Source of the DNA: Monomorium pharaonis | Lineage: Eukaryota; Arthropoda; Insecta; Hymenoptera; Formicidae | Direction of reading: 5' to 3' | DNA: 64,000 bases | Assembly (NCBI RefSeq): GCF_013373865.1 | Contig: NC_050476.1 | Location: 9,254,501-9,318,500, forward strand | Shown here: in pieces, positions 23,801 to 34,328 of the stretch | How the letters are laid out: every line of letters starts with the position of its first letter | Position numbering within the stretch: the first letter of the stretch is position 1 | Translations under genes and position numbers: made by a program | The notes under the pieces: model-generated | What the model saw: the letters and a program-made list of their open reading frames with translations, nothing else | Told to the model about the DNA's origin: nothing | The model's database searches: none

Positions 23801-26800
23801 ATCATTATTTTTGTAGAGAAGTTGTGTGATTTGTGTGTGTGAGTATAAACTTTAACCATTTCAGAAATATATATTACTTAGGTCGAATTTGATACACTTA
23901 CAATTAGTATATATGTATTACTTGGGTTGAATTTAACACACTTACAAGGGAACGGACAGAACTGTCTCTCACCGATTTTAATAAGCTTTGGATATGTTGT
24001 AAAATATAAAAAAATGTTAGACCCATATTTTTTTTATCTGCGTATCTCGACGTTTAGGGATTGAAACCACCCCTCGAATATAACGCATTTTTTCGTTTCT
24101 GGCGAATATCTTTGAAAATATAAAGTTTATGAAAAAATGTTTTATACTTTTATAACTTTTTTTAATATTTTAAAAATTTTGTAAGGACAAAAATTAAAAA
24201 GCATTAAAAGCCGAATCCATCCATATATAATAATATATGACTTCCATCATTCTCAATTAGTGGCAAAACGAGATGATAATCTCGTGCTATAGGCGCCGCG
24301 CTAGAAGCTGTGTTATTTCTTTAGACGCGTTCACATTCAATAACTGCCTCTCCTGCGTATATTTTTATATTAGAACATAAAAACGGATTGCATAATACCC
24401 AACGTATTACACGATATAAAGCATAAATGCATATATATATAACAAAAGTAGCATATATGTACGTATGTGCGTACGTACATTTTCATTGTTACAAATGCGA
24501 ATATAGGTTAATATAAAGCGAAATATTTTTTAATACTTTAAAACTGCAAATAGAATATAACAAAATATATAATATCAAGAGAAAAGTATAAAATATAAAC
24601 TGTAATAACTATGTATTTGCATAATTATATTTTTACGCTATATGCACATAGCACACTCTGATAATAAAGATAATATAATTACATAATTTAATGAGTTTGA
24701 AATATTAATTAAAAAATATTATGAAGTAAAAATGAAAGGAAGAATAAAGGAAAAGGGAAAAGGGATTAAAATAATTGTTACAAACATAATTTTATACAAA
24801 TTAAAATTTTTATTAGGCAGAAATAAAAGAATACCAATACTTTTTGCATGGGTAAGAAAAACTGTTAAAATCTTACCAATGTTAATAATCTAAAAACATA
24901 ATTTTTTTTTAAATCAATACAGAATTTGTTTATAAATGTCTTACATTTATGGCACATATTTATGACAGAGATAATGTTCATGGAAAAAATGTGTTATACA
25001 AAGCAATTTTCTACACCAAGAACAAGTTATAATGGTTATTTTGTCACAAGGATCGCATTTTACTTTAGAATTCTTTTTAAAACAAAAATCTACTGGTGTT
25101 TCAAATTCTATCAATATAGCCCGCAGGTATTCATCGTATGCATTCTCTTTGTATCCACTTTTTAGTCCACGCATATTTAAATATATTTTGAAACCTAAGC
25201 GACGAGAATTAATGGTGTGTAATGACTGTAATTTCAAGATATTATTTTTATTATGAAGATCTAAAGTAGTGATGGACGGCAAGACAAGAATTTCAAGATC
25301 TTGTCTTGTCTTGTCTTGATTTTTCAAGACAAGAACACCAATTTCTTGTACTTGATAAAATCAAGACAAGACAAGATTTACTACTTCAAGATCAAGAAAA
25401 ATCAATCAAGATTCTTGATTCTTGACAAGAAATCATAATTATACATTTTATGTGTGTGTGTAGTATATGTGTATAATTAAAATACATAAAATTTGATTAA
25501 AATTTTCAATAACACACATGAAAACTTTTTATTAAAAAATCTTATACATCTTATACATCTTTATCATAAGAACGAATTTTTTCATTTAAATTGCACGTAA
25601 ACCATGATTGAAGACACAGCAGACTTCTGGCTGAATCGTCATTCATTTTATTGCGATGGTTACGAATAAAAAGTGCCGCTCTCGAAAATAATCTTTCCGA
25701 TGGAACCGACGTAGCAGAAATACATAAAAAATCACGGGCCATTCGAGATAGGCATGGATATCGATCATTATTTTTTTTCCACCATTCAAGTATATCATCT
25801 TTATAACCAATCCGTTTTTCATTGCAATAAGACTCTATTTCATATTGCCAATCATCTTCCAAATTTAAGTGTTGTTCAGGATGCTTTTCGAAGAGTATAT
25901 TGAAATCAATAGCATCATTACTTAATTCGTCTGTATCAACGTCTTTACGATACATTTCTTCATTTATATCGCATTCTTGAAATTGTGTTTTAGGTCTGTA
26001 ATATTTTTCCTTGAAAATAGTTTCAAATTTTTGTTTTGATATTTCAAGTAATTCGTTTCCCCATGCAGTTTTCTTAAAAGTTTCAATTTTGTGTCTAGGA
26101 TCAAGAATAAGAACTACACAACAAATCCAATTAGTTTTAATATAATGCTTTAACATTTTAGCCCTTCCTGCTTGCAGTGCCAACAGTAGCGATTCATCTA
26201 ATTTTGATCGATTTTCTTTTAAATCTAAATTTAAAATTGTTTTTTTCAATTTTATCGATCAATAGATTAAAACCAACTACAACTTTTGGTAGAGTCACGT
26301 ATTTCTCTCCACCTAAAGTAGTGCTGAATTCTTGAAAGTCGTGGAGAAAAGTATAGATTTTTTTAATTAGCAACCACTCTTCATTTAATAATTTTAAGTT
26401 TTTTAAGTTTTCTATATTATCACAAAACATTTCAAGTGCTGGTTTTAGACGTAAACAATATGCAAGCATATCAGCCGTTGAATTCCATCGAGTTCTAACG
26501 TCCATCACAGGAGTATTATATTTTAAATTAACAATTTCACAAAATCTACGTAATTTTATACTTAAATTTTCAGAATTTTGTATTTTTAAAAGAAGACTAC
26601 GCAATTTATTGACCGATGTAGAGGTATCTTCAACGTCATTATTTTCATTTTCATCAAGTTCATTATCTGAAACTTCTTCATTACTTATTTTTAGCATTGA
26701 CATAATATCTTGAACTGCAAGGTTTATTATATGAGCAAAACATCTGAAGTGCTGATTAATAGCATCTATATGTGGTAATAACGCGGCCAATTCCTGAATA

Positions 26801-29800
26801 AATTTAGTATTAGCTGAGGCATTATCTAGAGTAATTCCAATGATTTTTGTATCTAAAGACAAATCGTTTTGCATAATTGTATTTTTGAATATATTTGCAA
26901 TATCTTTCCCCGTATGTTTATCATGAGAGGGAACAAAATCGAGCACGATAGACTGAAGATGCCACTCATCATCAATAAAATGAATAGTTATTCCATAAAA
27001 CGATTTATTTGCTACTGATGTCCATCCATCAATAGTAAAACTAAATTGAGATTTATTGTTTTTTAAAATTTTGAAAACTGATTTCTGCATGGAGAAAAAC
27101 TTATTTAAAGTCAAAGAACGCATTGCTTTTCTTTGAGGTACTTGCAAGTCTGAATTTATATATTCAAACACAGATTTAGTAAAATCATCGTCGAAAAAAC
27201 TGAATAGCAGATACTTTCTTGCTATTAATTCCACAAGTAGAGAGTTGAATTTTTCTTGAGAACATTCTTTAGATATTAACGGCTGAAAATGAATAAGAAT
27301 TGCAAAAAATATATATATAAACCATATACAAGGCAAAAATATAATAATAATAAAATTAAGTAATTATTAGCTATATTTTAGATATTTTATATAATACTTC
27401 TTCTGTAATTGAAATAACTTTGAATGTGTATAAATAAAATTTAAATTAAATGCTGAAAGAATGTTATATAAAATATTATGTAAAGATATATTTATTAATA
27501 ATATGTGAAAAATAGACGTATTAACATAAAAATATTTTTAATAAATAGAGAGATTATGAATTTTGTAAACTTCTATATGATGTTAAGCAGTTTATTGGAT
27601 TCTTATTTTAGTTTTTCATGTTTGTTAAAAACATAAATATTGTTAAAAGAATTACTCACTTTTGATACTTCAGATGAAAGAGTAATATATTTTGTTATAT
27701 TTGAAGTGGATGAAGAGTTTTGTTTCTGATTTTTATTAATTTCAAAATACTGTTTTTTGTGAAATGCTGATAAATGCCTTTGAATTCCAGATGTATTGGC
27801 GTTTTTCATTTTTATATGTACGTTTTGATTCTTTTTCTTGCATAGTTTACAAATAGCAATTTTATCATTTCTTGAAGCATTTTTTTCGTTAGATTTTGTA
27901 ATCTCAAAGTAATTAACAAACTTATTTTTATTCCTCTTTAGATTTGATTCGTTTACAGACTCATTCGATGTTGGCGACAATGTACTTTCTGGTGACTCTT
28001 CAATTGGGGAATTTTTACAGTTAGATGATTTGCTAGCTAAACAAATTACACATAAATATTATAATTTAGAATTAGTAAACAACAAATTCAATAAAATTTT
28101 ATTTTAGTTTGATATGTTTTTGTACCTAATTTATCAAATACAATTTAAAAAAATGTGTCGTTTAATAATTATAAATTATAAAATTTAATTAAAAAATAAC
28201 TTTTAGTATTTGACTTATATATCATGATAAATATAAACAAGTTTCTGTAATATATGAGGATTCAATAATATAAGTAAATAAATTGTCAATTATTTTAAAA
28301 CAAAATAACTGAAAAGAGAAATTCTCTAATTAAATTTTTTTAAAAATATTTATCAATTTATTTGTGTGTGATATCAGTTAAATAAATTATTAAATGTTAC
28401 AGTCTTTGCTTTTATCGATTATGTTAATTTTTTATTGCAAAAATAATTTAAGTAATATATTTTCATATTTTTTATATTGATCTAATTGACTAAATATCTA
28501 TATATTTGCAAATTGCATAATAATTTAAAGCTATAATACTTACTTTTATACATTCTAGTCTTCTTTGTAGAATGATCTACAAGATGATGCTCCATTTCAT
28601 CATCACAAGCGTTTCTTTTTTTTGATAATTTATCGTTTTCCATGACACAGTTATTATTCAATAATAAATTATCGATCATAAGATATTAATCAATATTAAT
28701 CAATGTATTACACTTTGTTGAGTAGCGGACGTAATTTCACTATCAAGCTGTAATGAGCATAGACCTATTAAGATAGACGATTTGTAAAGACCAAAATCCT
28801 AAGTGTCTTCCATAAAAAAGAAGAGGGAATGAGGTAAGGCAGTTTTCTCTGACAGGTTAGAGAGAAGTTGCTCTACTAATTCGTTCCTTCCTTTCCTTGT
28901 GGAGGACACCCTATTTCATAAATAGTTTATCTTAATATGTTTATCTAATATAATTATGAGTCTGAATAAAACTTACGCTTAGTTAAAAATGCTTCCGATA
29001 CACGATAGAACAAGCACGAACGCGTGCTGGGTATCACATTGAACAGCGCACGTACGCGATCGCATTTGTTGCAAGCCGAGCTTGGTTTTCAACTGCTTCA
29101 TTTGTTTAAAAAAAAAGGAGAGTTTGCAAGAGACTTTGCACGGAGATACCTTACCAACACATTTACCGTTCTATGATACGCGACCAGCAAAATTTAAAAT
29201 GTTTATTTAAAAGATTTGATTTTTACATTTGCATCTTTCGTTTTTCACAAAATGCTATTTCTAAGTTGCATTACATTAAAATGAAAAAAATGTTTAACTA
29301 TTTTGTTTTTAACAATAATGAATAAATTATTGTAAATCTTAATAATTTGATTAAACGACAAAGTATTAAACAACAATTTTTAAAATTATAATTGACGAAT
29401 TATGTAAACAAATTATTTAACTATAATAAAATTTTATCAAATTTATTGTTTACTAATTCCAAATTATAATATTTATATGTAATTTATTTAGTTAACGAAA
29501 AAATCATTTAAATACAAAGATTCCCAGTTAAAAAGTTTGATCGTTTATGATATCAAATTTTTTTATTACTAAAAATAGTTTCCGACAATTTTAATCATTG
29601 TGTGCTTTTTCATCCTATAAGAAAAATACAATGAGTATGAAGTACAAGCGTACACAAAACGCATTGTAGAATTAAATAAATCATAGTTCTAAAATAATAG
29701 AATCAATTAAAAACAATACAAATAAAAATTAAAAAATGTTAAAAATTAGAATCAATATTAATTTCTTTGACAAGTATGCAACGTATATAATCAAAACTTA

Positions 29801-32800
29801 TAGTTTTGTTAATATTAATTGTATTGTGATAAATAAAAATATATATTTACTTAAAAATGTGTTTTTGTTCAAATATATTTAAATTGATATTTTATGAATT
29901 TCTTTCTGTGTATTCAATTAATATTTGTCTGTTAAAAATATATTTTTTTAATAATTTTTATAAAAAATATTTCAAAAACTTTAACAAAATTAGAATGTAG
30001 ATAAATCAATATTTTTACTTACAATATCCAGATTTTATTAAAATTTATACATACATCTATAAATTTTATAAAATTTATAATATCTATAAATATATATATA
30101 GTTTATAGATATTATAAAAATATCAAGAATCTTGCAAGAATCTTGCAAGAATCAAGAATCAAGACAAGAAGTTGACTGTCAAGATCAAGACATAGTGATT
30201 CGTGGTATTGAAAAGTCAAGACAAGACAAGAACGTCGAATTCTTGTCTTGTCTTGTCTTGAATCCATCACTAATCTAAAGCCAGATCTAACAACATAATA
30301 ACATCAGAAAAGTATTTAATAAAATTCTTCCACAATCAAAATCCGTATACGTCTAATGGTTGTATTTTTTTCGTTGTACCGGCCGGAATAGTTAGGAAAA
30401 CAATATCTGTTGCAGAATCTGGTTTAGTTTCTGAAACTGTTAGGATAATATCCACTCCACAAAAACAACAAACTGATTGTGGCCCGACATTTGGAAAAAA
30501 TACTTCCTTTATCTAAGTTTTACATGATTTGATGTTAATTTGCCTGACTTTGAAGCCATAACAAAGATATTAGGCGCGTTGAATAATGGTTTTTGTACTC
30601 TCGGATCAAATGTAATTTTTTTTAATACTATGAAAAGAGCTGATAATAATCTACCATCAGCCGAAATAGTCAGTTGAATAGACTATACTACAGATTCTAC
30701 GTTTTTAATATCTTTTGGAGCTAAAGTACGACCAGAATGAAATTCTAATTTAAATCACTCTGATTCGATATGTAAATATTTTCCACACCAAATCGATTAA
30801 TATAATATTTTACATTTGTAATAAATATATCGCATTTAGTTGCTAAATCAGATTTTGATAATAGTGACGTTTTTGTAATTGTTCGCGACTTGGCGAAGAG
30901 TTTGCTAGTTGGCCCTACGGATGGAAGCAGAGTAAGAGAACGCCGTGGAACAATGCTTGAATAAATAATACAGCGTTAATTTAGTGTGGAATAACACGTA
31001 ATTTTCAGAACGAATCTGAGTTGCCGTATATTTAAGATCACAGATGGAAAATTACATCATGCACACGTTTGTTTTTCTAAGCACAATAATGAGTCTGATA
31101 AGAGTAATTAAGTCTTGGTTACTCACTCAGTAGAAATCTCAGTATATTAATCTGTTACCGGTGGTGATGAGGATACCCGTGAGCCGGTATCACGCGGCGT
31201 CTGCGTGGGCGTAGCGTGGTGAGCGTGAATCTCACGTTGACAACGTACCTGAGCGATGATAGTGAGTCTCTCTTTATCACTAAATGAGTTCTTCCGTTGA
31301 GCAGTCCTTGAGATAGTATTCGAAGATCCCACAAATAGAATCGAATACAAAAATACGTCGAAACGATCGCACGATATACAACGTGAACCGCCACCATAGA
31401 GCATACGTACCGAAGTGAAACGGGAGACGAGCCAACGCATGCGCGAGGTACGTTAGCGCGGCGCTCCACCATCTGGGTTAGCCTAACCCGATAGATGCTG
31501 CCACCTGACATGACGCCGCGAACTCAATACATACTGAATCCCGAACAGTAACAAATTTTGTTATTTTTCTAGACACAATATTATGTGTTTTTTTTTTAAT
31601 CTTTGTACCCATTTCTCTGAAGCTTTGAATTCTGCCACATTTTCTTCATTTTGTGCTCGAGAAGCCCATCGAGCGATCTCAATGTCATGAATGATGATTT
31701 TTCTTTTAAGTGTTTCATTAAAATGGTCTAATGTGTATTTAGAAATTTTTTTTTAATTCTTCTGGCCACCTTGGATGAAATAGTTTTCCCATCGTCGTAA
31801 TTGTCGTATCGATGTAACATTTCTAAATTTTTGCTTAACTCCTTCAAGCGATCTTGGTTTTGTCTTACTTTTCCAGTATTCCACAGCTTGCCTCTTATAG
31901 TCAGTTGATATTGTTTCTTCAACTGAATCACAAATAACTTTCTGGAAAATAGGTTTCTTCTTTATCTGCCTCTAATAAATCAACTTTTTCTGCTTTTGGG
32001 ATCTCATACTCATTATAAAAATCTAAAGTTTCTTTCTTTTTTAATTGAAATTGTTCTTCATTTTTTATTACTAATAGCATACGTTCGATTTTTACATTTA
32101 CTCGTCTTTCCTGCGATGTTATCGGAGTATTCGGATAATCCAAACCATTGAAAGTTATAGCGAGTAAAAATATCACATTATATGGATTAAATTGCAGCAT
32201 TCTGAAATATTAAAATGAAATATATATTTCAATCTTTTTTATTATTATATATAAAATTATATATATATTATTATATATTTATTATTATATATTATTATAT
32301 ATAAAAAATAATACACTTTAGAGATTAATAATTAATAGAATTGTCTTTTTATGATAGTTATGTCGTCTCTAACTTTTTTGATAAAAAAATAATTCAAAAT
32401 AAATTAAACAATCAAAATTGAGTAATAATTATAGAGAGATCACAGTACAGGACATTAAAATAAATATTTTGGAATTCAAAGTAAATAAAAAATAATTTTG
32501 TAAACAAAATAGTTGTGCTAATACAGATTATTGCAAAAAATTTGTTGCATCAATCACAACATCAATTACAACATTTATTATTATGAAAATTGCTCTAAAA
32601 AATGATTTTTTTAGAAATACGAAATTGGAGAATATGAAAGATGACAAAAAATAAATGGTGATGACAGAATAAACGGCACACATTTTTTTAATTATTAATG
32701 TAATAAATTTTTAAGATTAAAGAATTGATCTATTTTAATACATACACATAACTGGTATTTTAATTCTTGCTCTATTTATTTCTGTTTTCCATATATTATT

Positions 32801-34282
32801 ATGTTGCATATATCATTATATGCATATACAGTAATGATTTGACGTATTTTTATAATTTCAATATTATTAAAGTAAAAAAAACAAGAGAGTAAAAAGTAAT
32901 AAATTAAAAGCAGATACTTACATGTTTCGGGACACAAATAAACGGAAAACTCTGCTGCGGCTCGGGACGCGCGCGTAACGCAAACACGGAAAAATGAATC
33001 GATTTCGCACAGGTAGGTGTGAATCAGGCGAGGCGACGGGATTATAGAAAGTTCGCGAAGCTCCATAACTCTACGTTAAGCAATAGAAAGACAACAATAA
33101 ATTCGCGGCCGTTTCGCGGTTCGCTCGATCGCGAAATCGGCGACCTTACAATACTTGTGGTGTCCGTCTCACCAATGCGGTTCCTCTTCAGCCTCCACGG
33201 AATCTGGGATATAGGCCCCTGCGTCCTCTTACAATGTGTCGCTTAAACTCGGGATCAGATACACACGCTACGACTTCTGCAGACAGAGTGTTCGATTTTC
33301 GATCTCGCGGAGGCCACACGCGCCTCACTTTGCCTAGATAAGGCCTTTATTGGCCGCGATCCGTCGGTCTGATTTGCGCACGACGCGTGATGTGCGTCGT
33401 CGCTACGTGCTTGCTAATTCTAAGCGCGGGAATTGAATTTTTGGGCCCTGCGCAACATGATTCCTTGCACTTTCTCCTGGGCAACGGCTCCGTACTCCTT
33501 GAGCGGTCACATCCTCTCTCTTCGGAATTTCTCCCCTGCCTCACAACCGGCGGGAATTATGTCTCTCATCTCCGCGGTCCTCGCCAGGATTTTCGTGGAG
33601 TCCGCTCCGGAGCCGTTCCGTCTGGGAACCCTTCGCATACCCTGCGCCTCCTTGGATCCTGTAATCATAATCCCTCTGCAGGGACTTCTAAAGCGGCAGA
33701 AAATGTTTGACAAAGTAAAGGACGGTACAACCTGTATGCCCCCGCTCTAAAGGGGTTTCCGCCGTCTCTCGGCGGCTGCTCGTTTGTCCTGGCTGTTCCG
33801 TGGTTCTTCAGATTTCTTCTGGCGAGATGAGACATCAGGATTGTCACAATTTAACTTCTATCGGTCGCCAACTTCCGTCGCATTCACAAAATAACGTTTA
33901 AAAAAAACTAGATTAAGCGAAAGAGACAGTACACGGGACGGCATACAGATAAAACAAGACGCGCCACGCTTTCGCGCCCACTCCCGAACGGGAAGACGCA
34001 GGGTCCGCGTGGTGAAAACGCACAAGGGTCCTCGTGGCTTTTGTGACGGAAAACAGTCCGCAGCTGTCACATCATAACTGATATATAATTTATAATATAT
34101 ATTATATATATATATATATATGACTATAATATTTAATTTATATATATATTATATATATATTAAATATATATACCCAGTGAGAAATAGTACATTGAATCGA
34201 CATCGATTCGACATCAAAATGATGATTTCGATGTCGATTCGACGTCGAATTGATGTCAAATTCATTATCGTTTCTCGCTGGG

Positions 34283-34328
<46 letters not shown>

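Larger units (their letters stand above)
24947..32203 (-). pseudogene. pogo/Tigger-like transposase, split by two later insertions
   Basis: Three minus-strand blocks form one transposase. Block 1 (32203-31554) holds a CENP-B/Tc5-type helix-turn-helix region with DIEIARWASRAQNEE and EFKASEKWVQRLKKKH. Block 2 (31152-30281) carries the DDE domain, with GRTLAPKDIKNVESVVYS, a PLFIVLKKIT-like stretch and APNIFVMASKSGKLTSNH, each frame-shifted or stopped at several points. Block 3 (25258-24947) is the C-terminal tail with RGLKSGYKENAYDEYL and a Cys/His-rich end (CDPCDKITIITCSWCRKLLC, HFFHEHYLC). Between blocks 1 and 2 sits a 401-bp solo LTR. Between blocks 2 and 3 sits a 5.0-kb hAT element with a perfect target duplication. 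A splice acceptor (TTTCAG) precedes block 1 on the minus strand, so an upstream exon was probably lost or unrecognised. It is clearly dead and older than both insertions. Confidence 0.8.

Noticed and set aside
24926..25256. Plus-strand open frames opposite the transposase tail
   Set aside because: The Cys/His-rich transposase end is on the minus strand. The plus-strand frames have no motif.
33019..33847. Overlapping frames of 60-107 codons
   Set aside because: They fall in the third GC-rich LTR copy. The same reasoning applies.
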